Source: Glycine soja (lineage: Eukaryota > Streptophyta > Magnoliopsida > Fabales > Fabaceae). From it: DNA of 64,000 nucleotides. Under the pieces are notes generated by a model. The model saw only the letters and a program-made list of their open reading frames with translations. It ran no database searches and had not been told where the DNA came from. Positions 36,448 to 46,799 of the stretch are shown here, piece after piece. Position 1 is the stretch's first letter. Each line of letters begins with the position of its first letter. The position numbers and the translations under genes were made by a program. The stretch is taken from assembly GCF_004193775.1 (NCBI RefSeq), contig NC_041021.1, positions 13,287,198-13,351,197 of the forward strand, given 5' to 3'.

Positions 36448-37472
36448 GAGGAAAGGCTTCAAAGAAGGGCTGCAAGTGCCTTATGATGAGACTCGACCTG
36501 ATCATCAAGTATGCCTTTTTATTTATCAAACTTCAGTTTGCTTTTTGAAAATTCAAGCTTCATTTCTGGTCCATAGGAAGACAAACTATATCCTGTAGTT
36601 TAGGGACACTTTCAACTTTTTACTTGTTATGTTCATACCACATTTAACTCATAATATCATTAACATTCAACAGGAATCACTGAGAACTTTGAGGCATTGT
36701 TCCTTTCCTAATGTATCTCTGGAAGGCCTAATATCTGACCAATGGAAAGATATGGGATGGCAAAGACCTAATCCATCGAATGACTTTAGGTACACAAATA
36801 TGTTCTTATGAGAGCTCACGTGACATTTTGGTCACTTTTCCTATGTGAAAGAATTTGCTTATTAAATGTTATGAAAACAGTGTCATTTTAGTGCTGCTAA
36901 GGTTTATGGTAGCGTAAACAATTCACTAATTTAATTTATGGGATATAATTAAACCAAATCATTTTATTTCACATAATTTTGATGATCCTTCATATATCTA
37001 TTTTATTGGATAACTACTATGGATTAAATTCTGGTCATGGAGATCTATGTGTTGCTTGTTCCATAAAAACACAAGGACATGACTAGAGAGAACATCAATA
37101 AAGCACCAATTCTTTCAATATATTTATGGAGGATCCCAAATTAATATGCTGAGCTGATAATTTTTTTATTAGTTAACTGAATATTATATGAAAGCACTTG
37201 TTCATGAGACGTCAAGAGAGTAGATTCTTTCCTTATCTTTTAACCATGATCCCAACCTAATTGATATGGTGACTCCATAGTTTCTAATTAGTAATTGCAT
37301 ATTATATGAAAACGCTAGTTCATATAGACTTTAAAGAGAGTGCATTATGATTGACCTTTCCATTACCTCAAAAGTTTCTATTTCAAGGTATTGTGTCTAA
37401 TATCCAGATTTCCTCAGGGGATGTGGCTTCATTTCCCTTGAAAATCTATTGTTTTTCACAAGGAAATATCCG
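36448..37472 (+). pseudogene. Captured ELMO-domain gene fragment (three exons, introns retained)
   Basis: Exon A 36448-36508 encodes LQVPYDETRPDHQ. Exon B 36674-36789 encodes SFPNVSLEGLISDQWKDMGW and PNPSNDF. Exon C 37418-37472 encodes GCGFISLENLLFFTRKYP. These align in order with the plant ELMO (CED-12) domain, whose hallmark is D-x-W-K-(E/D)-M-G-W-Q and D-F-R-G-x-G-(F/Y)-I-S-L-E-N-L. Every intron has GT...AG ends and phases agree: the R codon is split between B and C. Exon A appears to change frame internally, between EERLQ and LQVPYD. The rest of the ELMO domain is missing. Introns show capture at DNA level, not from mRNA. It lies inside the CACTA termini. Confidence 0.85.
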
Positions 37473-38804
37473 GTATGCATTTTTGTCTTCTATTCTGCAC
37501 ATCTGAAAGAACTTGATGAGCCTTAAAAGTTGTAATTGGCAGGTGGTATGATACATGCAGGAGCCATGCTCATGTGGGATCTGCATATATATGTGATGGT
37601 TGGTACTTGGTGATATAGATACTGCATTGGACTATGAAGAAGGTAACTTTCTTCACATTATTAACTGATTGGAATATTTGTTATTTTGGCTTTGTTGTTC
37701 TTGTCGTTATATTATTGCTGCCATAAATTCATTGTATCTACAAGTTGCATAGCAAGCAATGATTATTTTCTGCTGCTGTTACTTGATGAGAACTCTCACA
37801 TTTGATCTGACCAAATACCAGTAATCCTAAATGCACATATAAGTAGTTGCATTCGTCCTTTTGGTTATAGCCTTATAGGTGACCGAACTTATGATGGTTA
37901 TCCCATTTTCATTCGTGGTCACTGCCCTAATTAAATTTATGTGGTCACTGGTCTCATTTTTAAAATTATATTCTAGTAAGTAGTGTGCTATGCATAGTCA
38001 TAGACTCATAGTCATAGTGGATGCTTTCTTCCGTTAATTAAAAGATGTATGGAACATATTTGTAAATTGAACCCCTCCCCCGTGGTCACGCATTACTCAC
38101 TAATCCTATGAATATGGGTCCACACTCAGATCAAGTGTTTTTCTGGGTGGTTGTTAGTTTAGGAGTAAGTGAGCTGAGCGGGTATAGACTATAGAAAACG
38201 ATTTTGGCAAAGTAATAAATAATAACACATAATGGTCTTAGATCACAGCTATTTGTAAGGATGGTTACCAACTCTCTTGGCATAAAATGAAAGGATCATT
38301 GAATGTCTCTTGCTCTAATCAGGGTCCACATTATTAGAGGTTACCTTACAAATCCTTCCCCTAGAACATGCTGGAGTGACTTTATCACGTAAACTAACAA
38401 GTCTATTAATGTAGGATGTTAACCTTTATTGATAACCAGTTTCTTGATTTAAATTGAAGACCATAGAGTGATGAAGATTGAATCGGGAATAACACTTTTA
38501 AGAATGTAGCTCATAACTGTAACAATATAGCTCTGTCACGGGCTCTAGCTCAAGCTAAGTGTGTGCCCCACCATATATAGAAAGGAGTTTTTTATATTAA
38601 AAGGACAAATTTTAAATACAGGTCTTTACATGTTATTTGTCCTGGTCTCTAATTAGAATTAAAATTTTATCCAGGTAATTTACCTAATAAAATTTTATAA
38701 TAAAGAATTATATAAATTATCAGAATTAAACCTAGATTAATTGTGCATATATATCCTGATTTTTTCAATGTTAGTATGTTGATAATTTTTTTCTTTTTGT
38801 TCAG
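37473..38804 (+). other. CACTA interior between captured exons
   Basis: A possible exon at about 37555-37630 (preceded by GGCAG, followed by GTAACT) encodes a peptide I cannot place. Otherwise AT-rich intron-like sequence. Confidence 0.4.
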
Positions 38805-38855
38805 GGAAGGGATATTCTTCAAATAAACCATCCCGTCGGCCCTTTTGGCACAAAG
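38805..38855 (+). pseudogene. Captured exon of mitochondrial cytochrome c oxidase subunit 5b
   Basis: A 17-codon exon, GRDILQINHPVGPFGTK, has TTTGTTCAG before it and GTTAGTG after it, phase 0 at both ends. Plant COX5b proteins carry a closely similar segment (G-x-x-x-x-x-I-x-x-P-x-G-P-F-G-T-K-E) before the zinc-binding domain. COX5b is a nuclear-encoded complex IV subunit. Neighbouring COX5b exons are not seen, so this is an isolated fragment inside the CACTA. Confidence 0.7.
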
Positions 38856-39494
38856 GTTAGTGTTATCACTTTTTGTGTTTTGTTCTCTTGCTCTGTTTTG
38901 TCTCTTGGTCACATTTTGGGGCCCTTATTTATAATATCATTGATTTTCCTTTTTTTTAAAAAAAAAATAAGTTCACTAATCTAGTTTTGCAGTTTAATAT
39001 GAGTCCATTTCAATCTCAAATTTATCTGTCTAATGGTTTAAAAAATGGTTCAAATATGTCCTGAAAATTTCAGCAAGCTTTATCCTTTGACATTAGCTTA
39101 TTGTGCCTTCTGAAACACACAACAACCTTTATTGTGAAATTGTAAAACTCTCATCCCCTTGATTTTGTAAAACACGCCAAGTCCTTCTATAGTTGCATTA
39201 TTGTTTGAGAAATCTAAGAAACACATTATTTTTTGCATATTTTTTTATTGGTCAAAATTTATTAAAAATAATGAAATTGATTAAATGTGATAGTTATAAT
39301 TCAAAATATAAGATAGTTATTTAATTTTTGTTGGTCATTATTTAATCTCATTTTTAGTTGAGATAAATTAGACAAACACTTTTAGAATAGATAACCAGGT
39401 GAATTTAATAATCCAAGGCTGACTAAAACGGCCTTCCAGTCTCACGCAGTTGATGCATGTAAAATATAATAATTAGCATATGTTTTCATGATAC
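38856..39494. other. CACTA interior, intron-like AT-rich sequence
   Basis: No gene or repeat recognised. Confidence 0.4.
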
Positions 39495-39620
39495 CTCACA
39501 GCGAAGTCCATTTCTTGAACGCAAGATGGTTATTGGCTTCATTTGCTGATCTTTTATCTCTTTTAGTTTTTCTCCGCAATTGAGACGTCGAAATGTGATC
39601 TTTACATTCCCGTTAGCAAG
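39495..39620 (-). pseudogene. Unidentified exon-like segment in the CACTA
   Basis: On the minus strand, CTTCAG precedes and GTATCATG follows a 126-bp open segment, exactly 42 codons in phase 0: LANGNVKITFRRLNCGEKLK, then EIKDQQMKPITILRSRNGLR and CE. The splice-like borders and clean frame suggest a captured exon. I do not recognise the family. Confidence 0.45.
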
Positions 39621-40219
39621 CTGAAGCAAACATGCGCGAGGAGATTCAATATGAGACAATGAAAATGGGGAAGGAGAGAGACATTGAATAAACCCCCGAA
39701 TTAGTATTTGCAATTGAGATTATATGCGTCCAGCATTTTAGTTTTCTAGGTTTCAAAAGTCTCCAATTAGCTGTTAATTTTTAAAACGACATTTACTTTA
39801 AAAATTACAGTAAAAAATAAAGTTAAAAAAATACAAAATGAAATACCTTTTTATGAAGTCAGAGACTAATGAAAAGTTTTTAAAATCTCACGAATTAAAT
39901 ATCCAATCCATATAATGTCGAGGATTAATTTATGAGTTACATGGATGTATATGAGTTAACCTAGAATACAAACTACAGAAAAATGAGTTAAACTTAAGTA
40001 GATATAGCTTAATTTGTTTGGTGAACCAAGTCAAGTATGTCATATATAATTACTATGTTTTATTCTTAGATGGATGATATACTAGCTTAACTTGATATTT
40101 TTTTTTTGGTGCTCAAGGCTAACCCATTTGCTTATGCTCCTTAAAAGCCATATAATTGCAAAAAAAACCCAAGGCTTTACCTCCTCCTTATCACAAACCA
40201 TATTATAGTGGAGAATTGA
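39621..40219. other. CACTA interior without recognised feature
   Basis: AT-rich; nothing supported. Confidence 0.4.
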
Positions 40220-40456
40220 AGCAAAAGGTGTGATGGTGCATGCTTACCACTGTTATTGTCTTCAACCTCCACACAAGGTACAACCATATTATATCACTTA
40301 CTACTGCGCTTAATATTGATTTCATATATACCATTTTATTTATTATTATTCATAACACATAATGCAGAGTGTTTGTAATGGGCCTTATTTGTGCACAAAA
40401 CACGTAAGATGTCACAGATGTGGATCCAATGTCCCTGGAAATGGACTAAGTGTGAG
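40220..40456 (+). pseudogene. Captured PHD-finger gene fragment (two exons)
   Basis: The exon ending at 40277 encodes AYHCYCLQPPHK and has donor GTACAA. After a 90-bp intron, exon 40368-40456 encodes SVCNGPYLCTKHVRCHRCGS and NVPGNGLSVR, with acceptor TGCAG and donor GTATGA. The Cys/His pattern and the C-G-S-N-V-P-G-N-G-L-S-V-R string match a plant PHD-finger protein family (nuclear chromatin readers). A stop-free frame is lost near the start (CDGAC then frame change). Only part of one domain is present. Confidence 0.75.
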
Positions 40457-40861
40457 GTATGAATTCTGAATAATTTAGCTTTGGTTTGATGTCTGGTGTT
40501 GGTGTGCCTAGTGTTGATGCCCATAGGAATGTTGCAAGAGGAATGCTTAGTTAGTTTTATGGTCAAAACATATACCCCTGGTAGAAACCAAGCAAAAATG
40601 TTTCGCTGGATTTGTATCAATTATTACCTTTATTTTATATGTTATAGTTGTATATCATCAACATTTGCCATGAAATTGCAATATGCTCAATGAGTTTCGA
40701 AAATGATAATTATAGCTTTGCGTTTATTTTTAATTCATAAATATTAAATACTTTATTTTCTCCATCTTTACTTAACTAAATGCTTGTAGAATGGCATGTA
40801 ATTTGTACATACCATCTTTACTTTTGATCTTCGGATAGCATGATCATTTAAAATTTCTTTA

Positions 40862-41291
40862 TTTAAAATTGCTTTCTAAGACGATTATTAGTAATAATCG
40901 TCTTAGAAAGTCAATGTTTTAAGACGGTAATTAAAAAAACCGTTTTAAAAAGTTTGTAATGAAACACTTTTTAAGATGGTTATTTAGTGATAACCGTCTT
41001 AAAAAATATATTTTCTAAGACGGTTATTACTGATAACCGTCTTAGAAAATTATAAGTATATCATTTTCTAAGACGGTTAATAACCGTCTTAGAAACTCGT
41101 GTCTGTCATTATTTTTAAGATGGTTGTTTCTTAATAATCCCGTCTTAGAAAATTTATATTTTTTACGAAGATTCTTACTACAACCGTCATAAAAAATGTT
41201 CTATTTTTAACGACATCTTATTTAACAACAATTCAAAACCATCATAAAAAGACCTTTTTAACCGTCGTTAAAAAACATTTTTTTAGCAGTG
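40862..41291 (-). repeat. CACTA right terminus and subterminal hairpins
   Basis: Tandem inverted repeats: CTTTCTAAGACGATTATT pairs with its complement around 'agt' at about 40872-40911, and later TTTCTAAGACGGTTA...TAACCGTCTTAGAAA at about 41063-41095. The element ends with the TIR at 41291. Confidence 0.75.
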
Positions 41292-41530
41292 AAGGCCTAC
41301 AAATTCTACATGGAACCACATTAAGATATATCAGTGTAAAGTCCGCAATCCCAAAAAACAAATCCACATTGATAAACAAGCATATATAGCTAAATGGTAG
41401 ACATCAATTGCAATTTGGTAATTACCTTTGAAACCACAAAGGTATATATCCCTAAAATATATCTTATCTTGTAACAAATAATATATCAATCATATATACC
41501 TAAGTCTAAGCCTAAACTAACAAGAGGCTA
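41292..41530. other. Repeat flank right of CACTA
   Basis: 'aaggcctacaaattctacatgg' resembles 28604-28626 left of the CACTA, so the same repeat family stands on both sides. No gene seen. Confidence 0.45.
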
Positions 41531-41677
41531 ACTCGGGATAAGGTGAACCTTTAATAGGTTTCTGACCATATTTTCTCCAGGCCCACAAATCAGACGAAAC
41601 TAATCTCTAGTCTGTTCGCTGTTTGCAACTGCTGGTCCAGGAATAGAAACACCCTTTTTAGCCTGATTCTTCTTGCA
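41531..41677 (-). pseudogene. WRKY transcription factor fragment (group IIe-like)
   Basis: On the minus strand one frame reads KKNQAKKGVSIPGPAVANSE. After a frameshift another reads SSDLWAWRKYGQKPIKGSPYP, which is the start of the WRKY domain with the heptapeptide WRKYGQK. D-(L/V)-W-A-W and K-P-I-K-G-S-P-Y-P mark group II, probably IIe. The zinc-binding second half is absent. The break lies near PYP(R), where group II genes have their domain intron, so an exon was probably captured. WRKY proteins bind W-box DNA; this fragment cannot. Confidence 0.85.
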
Positions 41678-42384
41678 GTAATTACACAACTAAAAAAAAC
41701 AATATATTATTGTAGGTTACTTAATTACTTATTGACTCTTAAACTCTGACCAAACAACGCGCAATATAAAGAAAGATATTAATAAGAATATTACAAAGAG
41801 AGATATATAGAATATTCAAGAATAAGTATGAGATCAAGCAATTTAATTTGGTTTTTTGCAGTGAGTGAAGGAATACGATTTTGTGATGATGAGATGATAA
41901 TGAATGAGGATAGAAGGAATAGGAATTTTCAGGTGGTTTAAAATAAGTTGCGTGAAAGCTCAGTGTGTGACTATTATTGTGTGTGTGACACACCGAGCTA
42001 ACTCCAACTACTCTACTTTTTTCATTAGGATTAAACCTACCATAAGCCTCATTAAATAAACCATGTTTAGTCCTCATGATAATATGAAACTACAATTTCT
42101 CAATTCTCATAATCTGATCAGCTACCTAGCTTAATTGAGCCAGTCAATGGAAACCTATTTGGAAAAGCACAATAAAAGGAACATAGGTACCTAACTCATG
42201 CCAAACCCTACTTTCTCTCTACAGTTTCAACTTCACCATAGTGACCACCACTTTCATAAAATTTCACCCCCTAATTCATAATACAAAAAATAAATTCAAA
42301 GTATATATGTGATTCATAATTTATGATTCTCATGCAATTAATGTACCTAGAAGCATGAATTAAATTTGATTCGCTGTGCACTTG
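41678..42384. other. Unassigned sequence between WRKY and isoamylase fragments
   Basis: A 112-codon minus-strand ORF at 41739-42077 (MRTKHGLFNEAYGRFNPNEK start) has no recognised domain. It could be the 5' part of a captured gene. Confidence 0.35.
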
Positions 42385-42562
42385 TAAGATAAACATCATG
42401 CAAGGTGAATCCATCGTGTGCAATAACAAACTTGAAGAAAAAGATTAAGAAGAGGTACCTTGAAATTGTATGAAACAACATCACGCAACGTGAATCCGTC
42501 ATGTTCAATAATAAAGTTAATACTATCATATGGCCTACGGTTGTTCACGTGTGAGATAAACA
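42385..42562 (-). pseudogene. Isoamylase (starch debranching enzyme, ISA3-like) fragment, motif present twice
   Basis: On the minus strand, exon 42459-42562 encodes [20 protein letters not shown] then [11 protein letters not shown], and ends at donor GTACCTC. Next, 42431-42385 encodes [16 protein letters not shown]. Both match the catalytic region around the HD motif of plant isoamylases ((V/I)-x-A-H-D-G-F-T-L-x-D-L-V-S-Y-N), enzymes that cut alpha-1,6 bonds in starch in plastids. The duplicated motif suggests joined exon pieces or a local duplication. No other isoamylase exon was recognised. Confidence 0.7.
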
Positions 42563-42889
42563 AACGAAGACAGGTAGTGATCATTATAGGATTTTACACA
42601 ATATATCTTAGATCAATAATTTCAATACAATAACTTATTGAGACCGATACACATAAAAAGGGCATGAATGGTGCATTTTGCTTCAAGGGTTCTAGAAAGA
42701 CCTGATTGATCATTATATTTATGAAGAAATTAGGTAAATATGACCAATAACTTTTAGTGAAGGAACACCGAGACTATTTTAGTCTCACAAAAGCAAGAAC
42801 TACGTAGGTCTGAGTTCCTCATCACAAATTGAGGATACGTAGGAGCAAAAGCCTCACTTTTGTCGACCACCCCACATTTTGCTATCGTG
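42563..42889 (+). other. Left junction and start of element E 3' UTR
   Basis: From about 42763 the sequence matches the inverse of element B 7240-7440, with the CTACGTA hairpin module (42796-42880). Left of that is unassigned DNA; the exact junction is not resolved. Confidence 0.5.
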
Positions 42890-44640
42890 ACTTGTGAGTC
42901 TGGTGGCACGCGGAGACACTCGATGGTTATCCACACACACGTTTTGCTATCCTGTGACCCGAGAGTCTAATGGCACGTGGAGACACCATATGGTTATCCG
43001 CACCCCGTCATTTGTAGACCCCAAGCCCGATTGACACGCAGAGACCAATGTGGTCATCTGCACCCTTTCCGGAGATGTCAGCATCTTCCAGCCGAGACTA
43101 TTTTAGTCTCACACAATTAGCAAGAACTACGTAGGTCTGAGTTCCTCATCACAAATTGAGGATAATTAGGAGCAAAAGCCTCGCTTTTGTCGACCACCCC
43201 ATCTTTTGTTGTCGTGACCTGTGAGTACGTTCGCACGTAGAGATGCCCTATACGGTAACCCGCACACACTCTTTTGCTATCTGTCAGACTCAGAGTTCAG
43301 TAGTATGCATAGACTAACGTCGTCTTCTGCACCTTTCGTCAACAAGGGGGAGTGAGCCTGTTGATGCGCAGAGACTAACGTCGTCTTCTGCACCTTTTGT
43401 CATCCAGAGACGACGAGTCCGATGACATGCGGGGGTACCGTATGGTAATTTGCACCTTTTCTCATCCTGAGACGGCGAGTCCGATGACATACGGGGGTAA
43501 CGTAAGGTTATCCACACCTTTCGTCAACCAGGGGCAAATGAGCCCGTTGACGCGCAGAGACTAACATCGTTTTCCGCATCTTTTGTGATCCAGAGATGGT
43601 GAGTCCGATGACATGCGTGAGTACCGTATGGTTATCCACACCTTTTGCTATCCAGAGACAGCGAGTCCAAAGACATGCGGGGGTACAGTATGGTTATCCG
43701 CACCTTTCATCAACCAGGGGCAAACGAGTCCGTTGACACGTAGTGACTAACGTTGTTTTCTGCACCTTTCGTCAACCAGGGGGGAAGCGAGCCCGTTGAC
43801 GCACAGAGACTAACATCGTCTTCTGCACCTTTTGTCATCTAGAGACGACGAGTCCGATGACATGCGGGAGTACCGTATGGTTATCCGCACCTTTTGTCAT
43901 CCAAAGACGGGGAGTCAAATGATATGCGGCGGTACCGTATGGTTATCCACACCTTTCGTCAACCAGGGGCAAACGAGCTCGTTGACACGCAGAGACTAAT
44001 GTTATCTTCTGCACCTTTCGTTAACCAGGGGTATTGTATGGTTATCCGCACCTTTTGTCATCCAGAGACGGCGAGTTCGATTACATGCGGGGGGTACCGT
44101 ATGGTTATCTGCACCTTTCGTCAACTAAGGGCAAACGAGCCCGTTGACGCGCAGAGACTAACATCGTCTTCTGCAACTTTCGTCAACTAGGGGGGAAGCG
44201 AGCCTGTTGACGCGCAGAGACTAACGTCGTCTTCTGCACCTTTTGTCATCCAGATACGGCGAGTCCGATGACATGCGGGGGTAGCGTATGGTTATTTGCA
44301 CCTTTTGTCATCCTTAGACGGTGAGTTCGATGACATGCGGGGGTACCGTATGGTTATCCGCACCTTTCGTCAACTAGGGGCAAACGAGCTTGTTGACGCG
44401 AGAGACTAACGTCGTCTTCTGCACCTTTCCTCAACTAGGGTCAAGCAAGCCCATTGACGCGCAGAGACTAACGTCGTCTTCTACACCTTTTGTCATCTAG
44501 AGACGGCAATCCGATGACATACAGGGGTACCGTATGGTTATCCGCACCTTTTATCACCCAGAGACGGCGAGTTAGATGACATACGGGATACCTTATGGTT
44601 ATTCGCACCTTTCGTCAACCAAGGCGAACGAGTCGACAGT
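42890..44640 (+). repeat. 63-bp-type hairpin array in 3' UTR of element E
   Basis: Two module types alternate irregularly. Modules with GTCATC...GATGAC are followed by GCGG...CCGC, and modules with GTCAAC...GTTGAC by GCAGA...TCTGC. The array is related to 1-1390 but more diverged and with many point changes. A CTACGTA hairpin module interrupts it at about 43128-43200. Confidence 0.9.
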
Positions 44641-44970
44641 ATCGGGATGATGTTGGTCGTCCGATTCTGATTATTTTTTAAAAAAAATTGTAGGTTTTAC
44701 TTTCGTCATCCAGAGACATTCAAGTCCGACGATGCGCAAGATTCTTCTCTGCTAGGCAGGGACAATCGAGTTCGATAGCATGTGGAAACGTCATGGTTAT
44801 CCCGTTTTAGCGCTTTCAAGGCACTGAAGTTTTGCTGACGCTCCTGCTGCCTTTTCTTTTCTTTCTGAATGACAGGTTCCGCTGGTTGGGATATTGATCA
44901 ACTGAATGATGTTCTGTTCGAACGAAATTAGTGTCTTATCTTTACTTTGCTTTTATCTCCAATAAAAGAT
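44641..44970 (+). other. Element E 3' UTR after the array
   Basis: Degenerate modules (GTCATC...GACGAT, near 44704) give way to 'aacgaaattagtgtcttatctttac', shared with A (about 1846) and F (about 55950). No gene seen. Confidence 0.55.
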
Positions 44971-44987
44971 AAGTAAAGAGAGGCAAC
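44971..44987 (+). other. Polypurine tract of element E
   Basis: AAGTAAAGAGAGGCAAC abuts TGTCATACCC at 44988. Confidence 0.85.
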
Positions 44988-45232
44988 TGTCATACCCTAA
45001 TTTCATCTGGGGACCATTATTTGTTGGCATGCGACCTTCGCTTGACTGCCTCAAAATGTTTAACACCCACCGTTATGTAATTTGTAAAGTTTTGCAACGT
45101 TCTGGAAAGGAAAAACAAGCATTGTTGCGCAATCCGTAAAGTTCCGCAACATTCTGGAAGTCAAAAACAAGCATTGTTGCGCAATTCGTAAAGTTCCGCA
45201 ACATTTCGAAAGTCAAAAAGAGCATTGTTGCG
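44988..45232 (+). mobile_element. 3' LTR of element E, left piece
   Basis: Starts TGTCATACCC. Three U3 repeats of about 57 bp (cgtaaagttccgcaacatt...cattgttgcg) lie at about 45075-45232. The LTR is split at TTGCG (45228-45232) by element F and resumes at 57573. Confidence 0.9.
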
Positions 45233-46799
45233 TGTCATACCCTAATTTCGTTCGGGGATTATTACTTGATGACATGCAACCTTTTATTGGCCGCTTCGAG
45301 ATACTTGGCACCCTTTGTTGCATAATATGCGAAGTCCCGAGACGCGCCGAAAATCAAAAGGAAGTATTGTTACACAATCCGTGAGTTTCCGTAACTTCTT
45401 CGAAAGCTAAAAAAGAGTAAATACATGATCCGTAAGGATTCGTAACCTTACGGAAAGAAAATAAATATCGTTACGAAATTCGTAAAGTTTCGTAATGTTA
45501 CGGAAAAAGAATCACCAAAAAAGGTAAAGGGGGTGCATTTAGTAAAAAGGGGGGGTACAAATAGCAATCAGGCCCACTTGGGCCTTCCAGATTCTTCCTC
45601 CAGAAGGCGGTTGCTTCTGGAGGAAGCAACCTTGCTCGCCTGGGCGAGCTGGGTGGCAAGCTCCTCCCCTATTTTGCTATAAATAGGGGGAGGAGTGAAG
45701 AGGAAAGGGTTCAGCCTTCTTGGCACTTCGTATTCTCTTAAATTTGCTGAGGAAAATTGTTTCCGTGAAGAAAATCCAACCCGAGGCGATTCCGTAATGT
45801 TTCCGTAACATTTCCATGGGTAATTACGCGAAGATTTTCATCCGTTTTTCGACATTCATCGTTCGTTCTTCGTTTTCTTCGGTCTTCAACTGGTAAGTAC
45901 CCCAAATCGAGCTTTTCAATTCATTCTATGTACCCGTGGTGGTCCCCATTTGTTTCATGAACTTTTATTCTTGTTGTCATTTACTTTCCGTACCCTCTTT
46001 TGACGTGCTTCAGTCATTTATTTAAGTCATTTCTCGCCTAATCAAAAATATAAAATAAATTTCCACCGATCATTTGATTTGTAATATCCGTTAATTTCTG
46101 TTAAAATGAATTTCGACCGTTCGGTCGTGCCGTAACCACGTTGGAAATAAAAAAAAGATGTAAAATAATAATATAATAATAAAAAATACCCTTTTAGTAA
46201 AATGAAGCGAAAAATCAATCGGACGTTTTCTCTTTGGGATTTCTCATTCTTAATTGAATTGACTAATAACTAAAGTGAAACTAAGGCTAAAATTAACCCG
46301 CCTAGTCAAGCTCGTTCACAAAAAAATCACTAAAAAAGGAATTGAAAGTTTATTATCTCAATTTTCCTTACCAAGTAAATGGATCATTTTTAAGGTCCAA
46401 CGCCTTAAAATGATCACCTTTAAAGTAAAAAGAATCGCTTGATTCACTCTTAACTCTTAAGAAAAAACTACGTAGGTCTGATTTCCTCTTCGATGGAGGA
46501 TACGTAGGAGAAAAAGCCCCATTTTTGTCGACCTCAAAAAAATAAAAAAGAAATAAAAGGTAAGATAACACAATTTCACAATTCTAAAAAATAGGTTGTT
46601 GTCCTTTGAGACAAACGTGAGAGGTGCTAATACCTTCCTCAAACGTAAATACCACTCTCAAACTTAGAATTTTCGTTTTGACCGGTTTCCTTCAGTTTTT
46701 TCGACGTTTCCCACAAATAAACGTTGGTGGCGACTCCGCGCATCTTTCCTCCTTTGGAAAGCGCACCTGTGAACCTCGCCTCGCACGCCCGCAAAAGGT
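45233..46799 (+). mobile_element. 5' LTR of element F, fused to RT
   Basis: Matches 56010-57567 until 'cacgcccg(c/g)aaaagg'. The last roughly 16 bp (gcatgttgcgaca) and everything up to RT are lost. It has the GCTCGCCTGGGCGAGC hairpin (about 45636), TATAAATA (about 45680) and GTAAGT (45893-45898). The CTACGTA module is at about 46466-46540. Confidence 0.9.

Larger units (their letters stand above)
33417..41291. mobile_element. CACTA (En/Spm-type) transposon carrying host gene fragments
   Basis: The left end reads CACTACTATAAAATGAC and the right end, inverted, CACTGCTAAAAAAATG; both continue with AACGAC(A/G)GT. Subterminal regions carry many copies of TCTAAGACGGTT and inversions (33470-33835 and 40862-41280), the usual CACTA layout. 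Length is 7875 bp. No transposase is recognised; exons of at least three host genes are present instead, so this is a non-autonomous, gene-fragment-carrying copy. The 3-bp flanks (ACT left, AAG right) do not match. Confidence 0.8.

Noticed and set aside
33417..41291. An intact host gene across 36448-40456
   Set aside because: Exons come from unrelated proteins (ELMO, COX5b, PHD), one candidate exon is on the other strand, and frames do not join; gene-fragment capture fits better.
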